Part shown: positions 25,950 through 33,428 of the stretch, one piece after another
Position numbering within the stretch: the stretch's first letter is position 1
Layout: each line of letters starts with the position of its first letter
NCBI RefSeq assembly: GCF_001185345.1
Contig: NZ_KQ236744.1
Location: 570,664 to 634,663 of the forward strand
Length of the DNA: 64,000 bases
Source of the DNA: Dorea sp. D27
GTDB lineage: Bacteria; Bacillota; Clostridia; Lachnospirales; Lachnospiraceae
Direction: 5' to 3'
Position numbers and translations under genes: made by a program
The notes under the pieces: model-generated
Database searches by the model: none
What the model saw: only the letters and a program-made list of their open reading frames with translations
Told to the model about the DNA's origin: nothing

Positions 25950-26321
25950 ATGAAACTTCATGCGTCCGGGGAGGACTACCTGGAAACCATCCTTGTTCTC
26001 CAAAAGAAACTCGGTATGGTACGCTCCGTAGATGTGGTCCGGCACATGGAGGTGTCAAAGCCCAGCGTGTGCCATGCAGTGGCTACCTTGCGGGACGGCG
26101 GCTTTCTTATGATGGACGAAGATCACTTTCTCCATCTGACCGATGTGGGCCGCGAGGTAGCCGAAAAAATCTACGAGCGTCACTGCTTCTTTACCGAGCA
26201 GCTTATCACCGCAGGCGTTGACCCCAAAACTGCGGAGGCCGATGCCTGTCGTATTGAACACATCATCAGCGATGAGAGTTTTGACCGGCTGAAAGAAGCA
26301 GTCGAACAAGAGCAAGACTAA
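25950..26321 (+). CDS. DtxR/MntR-like metal-dependent repressor (short form)
   Basis: A 123-residue regulator with the DtxR winged helix (residues 1-70: EDYLETILVLQKK, VVRHMEVSKPSVCHAVATLRDGGF) and a helical dimerisation region (RHCFFTEQLITAGVDPKTAEADACRIEHIIS). It lacks the SH3-like third domain, as MntR and IdeR-like short forms do. Metal-binding candidates include Glu and His in the dimerisation helices. As last gene of the cassette it could link uptake to iron or manganese status; DtxR-like half-sites lie upstream of the operon. AAAGGAGG precedes the start. Confidence 0.82.
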   Translation: MKLHASGEDYLETILVLQKKLGMVRSVDVVRHMEVSKPSVCHAVATLRDGGFLMMDEDHFLHLTDVGREVAEKIYERHCFFTEQLITAGVDPKTAEADACRIEHIISDESFDRLKEAVEQEQD

Positions 26322-26341
26322 AACCGAATAAGCCAAGCGAT

Positions 26342-26386
26342 CCTGCCCCGCAAGACGGGGAAAGAAAAAAACCGTTGCAGGGCAGG
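26342..26386 (+). terminator. hairpin after the uptake cassette
   Basis: CCTGCCC (26342-26348) pairs with GGGCAGG (26380-26386), or alternatively CCCCG (26346-26350) with CGGGG (26356-26360); an A-rich stretch lies between. It is a weak candidate for ending the operon. Confidence 0.35.
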
Positions 26387-26496
26387 CAGCTTTGTGCGCC
26401 CAAAATGGATTTTCCGGGTACTGCGGCGGTTTTGAGTACATCAAGGCCGCCGTTCCTTATGCCCTCGACAAAGGAGTGACGACTACACGCTGACAC

Positions 26497-26519
26497 GGCG
26501 GCTTTAGGAGGGAGCCGCC
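26497..26519 (+). promoter_or_regulatory. hairpin with the ribosome binding site in its loop
   Basis: GGCGGC (26497-26502) pairs with GCCGCC (26514-26519), the loop holds TTTAGGAGGGA, and the ATG follows at once at 26520. The same device occurs at 56191-56214. Melting or stabilising the stem would control translation. Confidence 0.6.
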
Positions 26520-26636
26520 ATGAAGCACATTGACCGCCGACAAATTCAGACGATATTTCACTACCGTCAAAAAAAGCCCAGTCAACGAACAGGCCCCGTC
26601 TGGCAGCCGGTGCGAAAATTGTCATTCTGTAAGTGA
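26520..26636 (+). CDS. small basic protein with SD-hairpin leader
   Basis: A 38-residue reading frame beginning MKHIDRRQIQ, rich in Arg, Lys and Gln. A cognate at 56215-56325 also starts MKHI-x-x-RQ and has the same upstream hairpin, although the two differ afterwards. Both stand upstream of a sigma-factor-like gene, one in each mobile element, so conservation supports a real short peptide or regulatory leader. Confidence 0.5.
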   Translation: MKHIDRRQIQTIFHYRQKKPSQRTGPVWQPVRKLSFCK

Positions 26637-26756
26637 ATATTGGAGTTTTTGCGCTCGAATAGCTTTCTGCTGTCCGGGCGTTTTTTCATACCTGTGGGGC
26701 CGTAACATCGGGTCAGCATGGCCCGAACCTTGGCCCCAGTGCCGTTCTCCGCCGCC

Positions 26757-26787
26757 CCATTCAGATTTACCAAAAAAATCTGAATGG
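26757..26787 (+). promoter_or_regulatory. hairpin abutting the sigma gene ribosome binding site
   Basis: A 12-bp stem (26757-26768 with 26776-26787) has a 7-base loop and its right arm overlaps GGAGG (26786-26790) of the gene at 26799. It may mask the RBS. Confidence 0.5.
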
Positions 26788-26798
26788 AGGAAAGGCAG

Positions 26799-27212
26799 AT
26801 GGAAGTTACCATCAATTATAACGGACAAGCTGTGGCCGTGGAGGTTACGCTGGAAGTCTATGAATTTCTTGACCGGGCCGATCATAAAACGGAGAACCTG
26901 TTCCATGAACAGCGGCGGCATTGGGATGGCCGGGAGTTCGACGAGTACATCATTACCACCGAGGGTGTAGGGGTCTACGGCGAAACGCCGGAGGAATACC
27001 TTTGCCGCATGGAAACGCTGCATGAGCTGATGGCTGTTCTGGACACCTGTACCGAGGCCCAGCGGCGCCGGTTCCTGCTCTATGCGCTTGACGGGCTGAG
27101 CCTTGCAGAGATCGGTGTGCTGTGCGGCTGCTCCAAAGTGGCTGTTTATCAAAGTGTGGAGGCAGTCAGAAAAAAATTTATAAATTTCTTTGAAAACAGG
27201 CTTAACGAATGA
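26799..27212 (+). CDS. sigma-70-like regulator with C-terminal HTH
   Basis: A 137-residue protein common in Tn4451-like elements. The C-terminal half has a region-4-type helix-turn-helix (DGLSLAEIGVLCGCSKVAVYQSVEAVRKKF, residues about 96-128). The N-terminal part is specific to the element family. ATG 26799 lies eight bases after GGAGG. It is the first of three related regulators in a row and may switch on element genes. Confidence 0.7.
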   Translation: MEVTINYNGQAVAVEVTLEVYEFLDRADHKTENLFHEQRRHWDGREFDEYIITTEGVGVYGETPEEYLCRMETLHELMAVLDTCTEAQRRRFLLYALDGLSLAEIGVLCGCSKVAVYQSVEAVRKKFINFFENRLNE

Positions 27213-27315
27213 CCTGTTTTCTGGCTACCAAGTGAAAGGGATCATTTCCCTTATCTCAGCGAGGGGCGGACAGCGGACGAGCTGCCCGCCTCTCCGATTT
27301 TCAGGAGGTAAGCCT

Positions 27316-27768
27316 ATGAAAACAATCAATCTGCGGTGGATGTATCCCCACTACCGGCATGACGAGTTTGTGGATGTTACGGACGAGGTATGGGCAGCGA
27401 TGTATCAGGCCAAGCGGGAGATGGAGAACTATGAGCGTCGGAAAGTCTACCACCGCGCCTACTACTCTCTGGACGCATACAGCTGGCTGGAAAATTACGC
27501 ACTGGAACACAGCAGATCGCCGGAAGATATTTTGCTGGAACGAGAAGAAATGACCACCCGCCTATACCTGATTGCAGCTCTGCCGGTGGCTCTGGCTCAT
27601 GCCACTCCGACACAGGCCCGCCGTGTTCACGCCTACTACATTGTTGGTATCAAGCAGCCGGAAATCTCTCGGATAGAGGGCGTCCACAGCAGCAAGGTTA
27701 GCGTTGCCATCCGCCGGGGTCTGCGGAATATGCGCCGCTGCTATGATGACCTTTTTCAAACAGAGTGA
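27316..27768 (+). CDS. sigma-70-like regulator, second of three
   Basis: A 150-residue protein beginning with an element-specific segment (KTINLRWMYPHY), a middle region ending SPEDILLEREE and a C-terminal region-4 HTH (ARRVHAYYIVGIKQPEISRIEGVHSSKVSVAIRRGLRNM). AGGAGG precedes the start by six bases. It is a paralogue of the next gene; the copies share DVTDEV/EVSDEI, YYSLD/FYSLD and SPED. Confidence 0.72.
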   Translation: MKTINLRWMYPHYRHDEFVDVTDEVWAAMYQAKREMENYERRKVYHRAYYSLDAYSWLENYALEHSRSPEDILLEREEMTTRLYLIAALPVALAHATPTQARRVHAYYIVGIKQPEISRIEGVHSSKVSVAIRRGLRNMRRCYDDLFQTE

Positions 27769-27778
27769 GGGCGTGCCT

Positions 27779-28240
27779 ATGCAGACCATCAATCTCAAAC
27801 AATATTATCCATTTTGCAAAGAGGACATTTTTGTGGAGGTGTCCGATGAGATCGTCGAAGCGTTTCTTCTGGACAAGAGAGCCGAGGCCGCCAGAGATCG
27901 CAAGATGTTCCGGTATAAGGCGTTTTATTCCCTCGATTGTAACGATGGAATCGAAAATGCCGCCATCGGCTGGGCGCAGCCATCGCCGGAGGATCATCTG
28001 ATAGAAAAAGAAGAATTAGCCGAATACGAAGAACTGATACGGCGATTGTACGAAGCCATTTCCTCCCTGCCGCCTATGCAGGCTCGCCGTGTCCACGCCC
28101 GCTATATGCTGGGTATGAAAGTGAAAGATATTGCCGCAATGGAGGGTATCACACCATCACAGGCGGGAAAATCCATCCATGCCGCACTGCGGAGGCTGCG
28201 CCGGTACTTTGCGCGTCAGAAATGGACGGTCAATCTATGA
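27779..28240 (+). CDS. sigma-70-like regulator, third of three
   Basis: A 153-residue paralogue of the preceding gene: TINLKQYYPF at the start, RYKAFYSLD in the middle and an HTH at the end (ARRVHARYMLGMKVKDIAAMEGITPSQAGKSIHAALRRL). It begins 11 bases after the stop of its neighbour. Tandem duplication within one element is unusual and suggests a relay or different promoter targets. Confidence 0.72.
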   Translation: MQTINLKQYYPFCKEDIFVEVSDEIVEAFLLDKRAEAARDRKMFRYKAFYSLDCNDGIENAAIGWAQPSPEDHLIEKEELAEYEELIRRLYEAISSLPPMQARRVHARYMLGMKVKDIAAMEGITPSQAGKSIHAALRRLRRYFARQKWTVNL

Positions 28241-28268
28241 GCGTTTTCAAAGAAAAGAGGTGCATGAC

Positions 28269-28559
28269 ATGAACGAAAAAAATACAGCCCAAACCCAAAA
28301 AGAAGAACGGGAGGAAGTCCTGAAGGAGATCCGACAGCTTGAAAACCGCAAGAAGATTTTGGAGAACAAGCAACGGAACGAAGAACGCAGGGTTCGCACC
28401 CGCCGCCTGATTGAGCGCGGAGCCATTTTGGAGGGTATTTTTCCGCTGGCCTCCAACCTTTCCGGCGCAGAGGTCAAAACATTTCTGATTGCCCTGTCCC
28501 ATCTTCCGGGGGCTGCGGAATTGACTGCAAACCTGCCAAAATCCGGGGACACGCCATAA
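28269..28559 (+). CDS. DUF3847 family protein
   Basis: A 96-residue protein with a strongly charged coiled-coil N-terminus (residues 8-55, EEREEVLKEIRQLENRKK) and a compact C-terminal half (LASNLSGAEVKTFLIALSHLPG). DUF3847 proteins lie directly upstream of MobA/MobL relaxases in Firmicute elements and are candidates for relaxosome accessory factors. GAGGTG lies upstream. The oriT candidate follows it. Confidence 0.75.
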   Translation: MNEKNTAQTQKEEREEVLKEIRQLENRKKILENKQRNEERRVRTRRLIERGAILEGIFPLASNLSGAEVKTFLIALSHLPGAAELTANLPKSGDTP

Positions 28560-28561
28560 GT

Positions 28562-28612
28562 CCCTTGTTTACAAGGGCGCACTTATACACCGTTGCCGGT
28601 GCTGTGCGCCCT
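28562..28612 (+). other. IncQ-like origin of transfer candidate
   Basis: A hairpin CCCTTG-TTTA-CAAGGG (28562-28577) is followed by AGGGCGCAC (28574-28582), the exact inverse of GTGCGCCCT (28604-28612). Between them CACCG-TTGC-CGGTG (28588-28601) forms a hairpin just before GTGCGCCCT, the same order as RSF1010/R1162 oriT (hairpin then nick-site GCGCCCT). The MobA-like relaxase gene begins 140 bases downstream. Confidence 0.62.
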
Positions 28613-28642
28613 GCCGGGGGCGTTGCGTACTTCGTCCGCGAT

Positions 28643-28682
28643 GGGAAGCTACGCTCCCCAAACCCCTTGTGCGCTCTGCGCA
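28643..28682 (+). other. two further stem-loops between oriT and relaxase gene
   Basis: GGGAAGC-TAC-GCTCCC (from 28643) and TGCGC-TC-TGCGCA (about 28670-28682) resemble a pair of hairpins at 34918-34956 in the conjugative element. They may be relaxosome or leader structures. Confidence 0.35.
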
Positions 28683-28755
28683 GCCAAACACCCGCTTTGC
28701 GTTTGTCCGGCTCCACAGAGCCTGCTATCCCCCTCACTGAAAGGAGGTGTTCCCC

Positions 28756-30192
28756 ATAGATTTCTGTCATATCCCCGTCAGTATCATCAAGCGCAGCGCA
28801 GGCCGTTCTGCCGTTGCCGCAGCTGCTTACCGCAGCGGAACCAAGCTGACAAATGAATGGGATGGAATGACCCACGACTACACCCGGAAAGGCGGCATTG
28901 TCCATGCGGAGATCATGCTGCCTGCCCACGCCCCGCCAGAATTTGCAGACCGTTCTATCCTCTGGAACAGCGTGGAGCAAATCGAGAAAGCAAGGGACAG
29001 CCAGCTTGCCCGCGAGATTGAAGCAGCCCTGCCCCGTGAACTGTCCGGCGCACAACAGCTTGCCCTTGTGCGTGCCTATGTGAAGGACAATTTTGTAGAC
29101 AAAGGAATGTGCGCCGACTTTGCCATCCATGACAAGGGAACCGGCAACCCTCATGTCCATATCATGCTGACGCTCCGGCCTCTGAAAGAAAACGGACAGT
29201 GGGGCGCAAAGTGCCGCAAGGCATACGATCTGGACGAGAATGGACAGCGTATCCCGGATGGGAAAGGCGGCTGGAAAAATCATCGGGAGGATACGACCGA
29301 CTGGAACGATAAAGGAAATGTGGAGATTTGGCGGGCAGCGTGGACAGCCTACACCAACCGGGCGCTGGAATCTGCCGGTAGACCGGAGCGCATTGACCAC
29401 CGCAGTTACAAGCGGCAGGGCATTGATAAAATTCCCTCTGTCCATCTGGGGCCAGCTGCCAGCCAAATGGAAAAGCGCGGTATCCGCACCGACAAGGGGG
29501 AAGTAAACCGACAGATCGTCGCCGACAACAAACTGCTGAAAGAAATTAAAGCCCGCATTACCCGTCTTTATCGCTGGTCGAAAGACGAAGCGGAAAAACC
29601 ACAAACACAGCAAAGCAGCTTGACTGCTTTGTGGGAGGCCCAGCAGCAGTTGAACACTCCCCGCACCCGCACCGGCAAAATCCGGGCTTTGCAGGAAAGC
29701 GCTGCACTATTCAGCTTTTTACAGGCAAACGGCATCCAGTCTATGCAGCAGCTTCATGAAAAAATCGCTGATATGAACAGCCGTTACTATGACCTTCGCG
29801 GAAAGATTGTCAAGGCTGAGCGCCGGATCGCCATTCTTACCGAACGCGGGGAGATGTGGGAACAGTACAACCAGTACAAGCCCATCCACAAACAGCTTGC
29901 CAAAGTAAAGCCGGAAAAGCGGGAACAGTTTGAGCAGCGCCACAGCCGGGAACTGATCCTGTATGACGCAGCAGCCTGGTATCTGAAAGAACTGAAAGAC
30001 AGCGGCGAGGGGATCACCCCGAAGGCATGGCAGCGGGAGATCGACCAGCTGACCGCCGGAAAGCAGACGGACACGCTTGCCATGAAATCCATGAGGGAGG
30101 ATTTGAAAGCAGTGGAACGGCTCCGCAAAACCGCCGAGCAGCTGTCCCGACAGGAAAGGGACAAGTCTCACGACCGTGGGCCGGAGCGGTAA
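28756..30192 (+). CDS. MobA/MobL family relaxase
   Basis: About 478 residues. The relaxase nicks oriT and leads the strand into the recipient. The N-terminal domain has the AAAAYRSG segment of the MobA/MobL family (catalytic Tyr near residue 25) and a histidine metal site in GNPHVHIMLTLRPL (about residue 132). The C-terminal half is a long charged helical region. AAGGAGG (28741-28747) is 8 bases before ATA 28756, with no ATG/GTG/TTG at a proper distance, so an ATA start is the best reading; GTG 28747 overlaps the RBS itself. It mobilises the 17.9-kb element with a helper. Confidence 0.85.
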   Translation: MDFCHIPVSIIKRSAGRSAVAAAAYRSGTKLTNEWDGMTHDYTRKGGIVHAEIMLPAHAPPEFADRSILWNSVEQIEKARDSQLAREIEAALPRELSGAQQLALVRAYVKDNFVDKGMCADFAIHDKGTGNPHVHIMLTLRPLKENGQWGAKCRKAYDLDENGQRIPDGKGGWKNHREDTTDWNDKGNVEIWRAAWTAYTNRALESAGRPERIDHRSYKRQGIDKIPSVHLGPAASQMEKRGIRTDKGEVNRQIVADNKLLKEIKARITRLYRWSKDEAEKPQTQQSSLTALWEAQQQLNTPRTRTGKIRALQESAALFSFLQANGIQSMQQLHEKIADMNSRYYDLRGKIVKAERRIAILTERGEMWEQYNQYKPIHKQLAKVKPEKREQFEQRHSRELILYDAAAWYLKELKDSGEGITPKAWQREIDQLTAGKQTDTLAMKSMREDLKAVERLRKTAEQLSRQERDKSHDRGPER

Positions 30193-30263
30193 AGGCTACC
30201 GCGTTTTGGCGTACCCCTGTCAAGTGTGTCGCGTTTCACGACATACCTTTGCATACAGAAAAA

Positions 30264-30291
30264 CCGCCGTACAGGTTTCCCCATACGGCGG
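30264..30291 (-). terminator. terminator of the toxin-antitoxin pair
   Basis: CCGCCGTA (30264-30271) pairs with TACGGCGG (30284-30291); on the minus strand TTTTT follows (30263-30259). Confidence 0.75.
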
Positions 30292-30299
30292 CAGACTGT

Positions 30300-30590
30300 T
30301 TATTTGCCGAACAAGTCGCTGTGTGTGCCGGTGCGGGCCAGCGTCAGCACCAGAACATCATCCTCTATGCGGTAGACAAGCAGCCAGTCCGGGAGAATAT
30401 GACATTCCCGATGGCCTGCCCAATCGCCGGACAGGTCATGGTCGCGGTTCTTATCCGGCAGCGGTTCGCCCATTGCCAGCAATGCTACGACCTGCTCCAG
30501 CAGCTCAATCTTCAAGCCACGCTTTATGGCTCGTTTGTAGTCTTTTTTGAAACTGGTCGTGTACTTGACGGTATATTTGGTTTCTTTCAT
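30300..30590 (-). CDS. YafQ/RelE-type mRNA interferase toxin
   Basis: A 96-residue RelE-superfamily toxin that cleaves mRNA on the ribosome. Motifs: TTSFKKDYKRAIKRG at the N-terminus, L..H.LSGDWAGHRECHI in the middle and VYRIEDDVLVLTLARTGTHSDLF at the end, with His residues in the positions typical of YafQ. The start overlaps the antitoxin stop by four bases, the usual antitoxin-first order. It would stabilise the element in its host. Confidence 0.88.
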   Translation of the reverse strand: MKETKYTVKYTTSFKKDYKRAIKRGLKIELLEQVVALLAMGEPLPDKNRDHDLSGDWAGHRECHILPDWLLVYRIEDDVLVLTLARTGTHSDLFGK

Positions 30591-30865
30591 CTTTTCAGGT
30601 CAGCAAACAACTCGTCAAGGTCATTGTAGCCCTTTACAGACGGGTCTTTTGCAATCCTTTCCGCTTCCAGCATGGCAGCAACCGTTTCTTTGTTCGGCTG
30701 TTCCAGCCTTACCTCAAAGGGAATGCCGCCTTCACGAAGCGACTGGCGCACAAAGATGTTAAACGCCGTAGTCAGGTTCATGCCAAGTTCAGTAAACAGT
30801 GCGTCCGCCTGCGCTTTCAAATCTGCGTCCATGCGGATACTGATGTTTGTGGTATTTCCAGCCAT
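30587..30865 (-). CDS. RelB/DinJ-type antitoxin
   Basis: A 92-residue antitoxin with an N-terminal ribbon-helix-helix domain (TNISIRMDADLKAQADALF then LGMNLTTAFNIFVRQSLREGGIPF) and a C-terminal toxin-binding tail. ATG 30865 follows AAGGGG; a longer frame upstream lacks an RBS. Two direct repeats upstream are likely autoregulatory sites. Confidence 0.88.
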   Translation of the reverse strand: MAGNTTNISIRMDADLKAQADALFTELGMNLTTAFNIFVRQSLREGGIPFEVRLEQPNKETVAAMLEAERIAKDPSVKGYNDLDELFADLKR

Positions 30866-30905
30866 ACGATCAACCCCTTTCTGCTGGCAATTATAGTATA
30901 TGCCA

Positions 30906-30936
30906 TTTGCACGAAGAAAACAATACTTTGCACGAA
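30906..30936 (-). promoter_or_regulatory. toxin-antitoxin promoter with tandem operator
   Basis: TTTGCACGAA occurs at 30906-30915 and 30927-30936, 21 bases apart (two helical turns). A TATACT/TATAAT-type -10 lies just below on the minus strand, so the repeats cover the promoter and fit RHH antitoxin autoregulation. Confidence 0.6.
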
Positions 30937-30991
30937 TATTTAACAATAAATTCATTCGAGGAGGTTACACGCTTTATGAAAGAAATCATTT

Positions 30992-31390
30992 ATGAAGAAC
31001 AACAAGACTGAACCTATCCCTGTCATGGATTACCGCCAGTACCGCAGAGCGCGGAGGCTGGTGCATGAGTGCTGTAACTACATTGACGGAAACTGTATCG
31101 CCCTGGACGATGGGGAGGAATGCATCTGTGTCCAGTCCATTTCCTACTCCCTGTTGTGCAGGTGGTTTCGGGCGGCGGTATTGCCGCAGGATAAGGAACT
31201 GGAAACGGCGCTGTTCCACCGACTGAATGCTAAGAAATGCGCTGTATGTGGGGCGCTGTTTACCCCCGGTTCTAACAGGGCCAAATATTGCCCGGAATGT
31301 GCCGCGCGCATGAAGCGGATCAACGCCGCAAAGCGCAAGCGGAAACAACGGGAGAAATGTCACGCTTTAGGGGCTGAAAAACCCTTGTAA
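30992..31390 (+). CDS. cysteine-rich VLP family protein
   Basis: A 132-residue protein of the cysteine-rich VLP family found in Firmicute mobile elements. It has an N-terminal cluster (ECCNYIDGNCIALDDGEECICVQ), a conserved SYSLLCRWFR and a zinc ribbon (CAVCGALFTPGSNRAKYCPEC), then a Lys/Arg tail. Its homologue at 51298-51663 has the same layout. A 12-codon frame (ATG 30976, after GAGGAGG) overlaps its start in another frame and may couple translation. Function is unknown; it lies just before replication genes, as in the other copy's family. Confidence 0.75.
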   Translation: MKNNKTEPIPVMDYRQYRRARRLVHECCNYIDGNCIALDDGEECICVQSISYSLLCRWFRAAVLPQDKELETALFHRLNAKKCAVCGALFTPGSNRAKYCPECAARMKRINAAKRKRKQREKCHALGAEKPL

Positions 31391-31470
31391 ATCAAGGCTT
31401 TTTTCGAGGGTGTCAAAGGCAGGCTGATAGATTTATCCTCTGACTCCTAAAATAGCCTTAAAATGCGTAC
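31363..31470 (+). other. noncoding element between VLP gene and replication genes
   Basis: It overlaps the VLP gene end and contains CCCTTG-TAAAT-CAAGG, CTTTTTTCGAGGG and TTTATCCTC blocks in the same order as the elements at 13145 and 51651, although its ends are diverged. It is a candidate third member of the replication-associated family. Confidence 0.4.
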
Positions 31471-31503
31471 AGAATCCCAAGAGAATCCCCAAGGAGGAAC
31501 CCT

Positions 31504-32253
31504 ATGTCAGACAATCGAAAATATTATTACCTGAAACTCAAAGAAAACTATTTTGACGATGATTCTATCGTGCTGCTGGAAAGTATGCAGGACGGTGTGC
31601 TGTATTCTAACATTCTGCTCAAGCTGTATCTGAAATCGCTGAAACATGGCGGGCGGCTCCAGCTTGACGAGGACATTCCTTACACGGCGCAGATAATCGC
31701 CACCATCACCCGCCAGCAGATCGGCACTGTGGAGAGAGCCTTGCAAATCTTTTTGAAGCTGGGTCTTGTGGAAGTGCTGGACAGCGGCACATTCTACATG
31801 AGCAACATCGAACTTTTAATCGGCCAGTCCTCTACCGAGGCTGAGCGAAAGCGGGCTGCAAGGCTTCAAAATAAGGCTCTTTCTGCGCTCCGGACAAGTG
31901 GCGGACATTTGTCCGACATTCGTCCACCAGAGATAGAGATAGAGTTAGAGAAAGAGATAAAGATAAAGAGAGAGATAGAGAAGGTACGCCCTGAAATGGG
32001 GCACCCTTCCCACACCTATGGCCGTTACCAGAATATTTTCCTGACGGATGAAGAACTGGCTGACTTGCAGGCCAGTTTTCCTGCTGTATGGGAACAGTAC
32101 ATCGAAAAACTGTCCGAGTACATGGCTTCTACCGGCAAGCGTTATCAGAGCCATGCAGCGACCATCCGGCGCTGGGCCGGTGAGGACGCTAAAAAAACTG
32201 TCACACCCTCACGCAACCGGGATTACAGCGTAAAGGAGGATGAAACTGTATGA
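31504..32253 (+). CDS. phage-type replisome organiser protein
   Basis: A 249-residue replication initiator with an N-terminal winged helix of the replisome organiser type (YYYLKLKENYFDDDSIVLLESMQDGVLYSNILLKLY... starts the domain; first 115 residues). A lysine/glutamate-rich linker (about 142-165) and a C-terminal DnaD-like helical part follow. It overlaps the ATP-binding helicase loader gene by four bases. Together they would start replication of the excised element. CAAGGAGG precedes the start. Confidence 0.8.
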   Translation: MSDNRKYYYLKLKENYFDDDSIVLLESMQDGVLYSNILLKLYLKSLKHGGRLQLDEDIPYTAQIIATITRQQIGTVERALQIFLKLGLVEVLDSGTFYMSNIELLIGQSSTEAERKRAARLQNKALSALRTSGGHLSDIRPPEIEIELEKEIKIKREIEKVRPEMGHPSHTYGRYQNIFLTDEELADLQASFPAVWEQYIEKLSEYMASTGKRYQSHAATIRRWAGEDAKKTVTPSRNRDYSVKEDETV

Positions 32254-33113
32254 TTGAGATTACCGCAGAAATCCGGGCGTTCATCGACAAGGCAGCTGCC
32301 GGTGTGGAATTGGCTGAGGACGAGTATATAGACTTGTCAGACGGGCTCATTCACTGTAAGAAATGCGGCGGCCAGAGGCAGACCGTTGTGCCATGCTTTG
32401 GGAAATCCGGCTACTTTATGCCGCGTTGCATCTGCCAGTGCCAGCGGGAAGCTGAGGAGCAGCGCAAGGCTGCTGAAGAACGGCAGCGCCGTATGGAGCG
32501 TATCAAACGCCGAAAGGCACAGGGCTTGCAAGACCGTTATCTGTACGACTACACATTTTCCAATGATAACGGGCAAAACCCATTGATGGACAAGGCTCAT
32601 GCCTATGTGGAGAACTGGAAAGAGGCATATAAGAGCAATATCGGGCTTTTGCTGTTTGGAGATGTGGGAACCGGCAAGTCTTTTTTCGCCGGATGTATTG
32701 CCAACGCTCTACTTGACCAGGATGTGCCGGTGCTGATGACGAACTTTCCCACCATTCTGAACCGCCTGACCGGGATGTTCGCTGAGGACAGGTCGGAGTT
32801 TATTGCCAGCTTTGATGAGTATGACTTGCTTATCATTGACGATTTGGGTGTAGAGCGCAGTACCGAATATGCTATGGAGCAGATGTTTTTCGTCATTGAC
32901 AGCCGCTATCGCAGCCGCAGACCCATGATTATCACAACAAACTTGAAACTGTCCGAGCTGAAAAACCCGCCTGATCTGGCCCACGCCCGTATCTATGACC
33001 GTATTTTGGAACGGTGTGCGCCGATCCTCTTTGACGGGAAGAATTTTCGGGAAGAAAATGCCGGTGCTACCCGACAGACAGCAAAAGACATTGTAAACAG
33101 TAAGCACGACTGA
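32250..33113 (+). CDS. DnaC-like helicase loader ATPase
   Basis: A 287-residue AAA+ protein: zinc-finger-like Cys pairs in residues 30-60 (CKKCGGQ, CICQCQ), Walker A GDVGTGKSFF (about 133-142), Walker B LLIIDDLGVE and an arginine-finger region near the C-terminus. It loads replicative helicase at the element origin, working with the upstream organiser protein. The ATGA overlap indicates translational coupling. Confidence 0.85.
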   Translation: MIEITAEIRAFIDKAAAGVELAEDEYIDLSDGLIHCKKCGGQRQTVVPCFGKSGYFMPRCICQCQREAEEQRKAAEERQRRMERIKRRKAQGLQDRYLYDYTFSNDNGQNPLMDKAHAYVENWKEAYKSNIGLLLFGDVGTGKSFFAGCIANALLDQDVPVLMTNFPTILNRLTGMFAEDRSEFIASFDEYDLLIIDDLGVERSTEYAMEQMFFVIDSRYRSRRPMIITTNLKLSELKNPPDLAHARIYDRILERCAPILFDGKNFREENAGATRQTAKDIVNSKHD

Positions 33114-33156
33114 TTTTTTACCGGGCGGCACAGACCCGTTCGGAGAAAGGAGCGCC

Positions 33157-33351
33157 ATGAACAAAGAACCCCGTACTATGCAGGTGGCAGACGCCGTTAC
33201 TGCGTCCAGAGCGCCGGAAAACACGCCGGCGATGGTAAAGAAAATCGGTAAGACGACCTACAAGGTTCATGTCCATTTCAGCAATACCAGCACAGAAACC
33301 ATGAGCGATAAAATCAAGCGTATGCTCAAAAATGAAATTCAGCAGATGTGA
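33157..33351 (+). CDS. TnpW family transposon-encoded protein
   Basis: A 64-residue protein of the TnpW family, companions of TnpV and TnpX in Tn4451-like elements. The core is KKIGKTTYKVHVHFS followed by TMSDKIKRML; a relative at 57648 belongs to the conjugative element. GAAAGGAG precedes the start. Function unknown. Confidence 0.72.
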   Translation: MNKEPRTMQVADAVTASRAPENTPAMVKKIGKTTYKVHVHFSNTSTETMSDKIKRMLKNEIQQM

Positions 33352-33428
33352 CAGACTGATAAACGAAGCCGCCTTGTGCTAAACTGATGATGGTATGCAC
33401 CAAAATTTTTGTCAAGGAGGACACAAAA

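Noticed and set aside
30194-30629. Plus-strand frame across the toxin gene
   Set aside because: It is antisense to the YafQ/RelB pair, which have motifs, overlap and terminator in the opposite direction.
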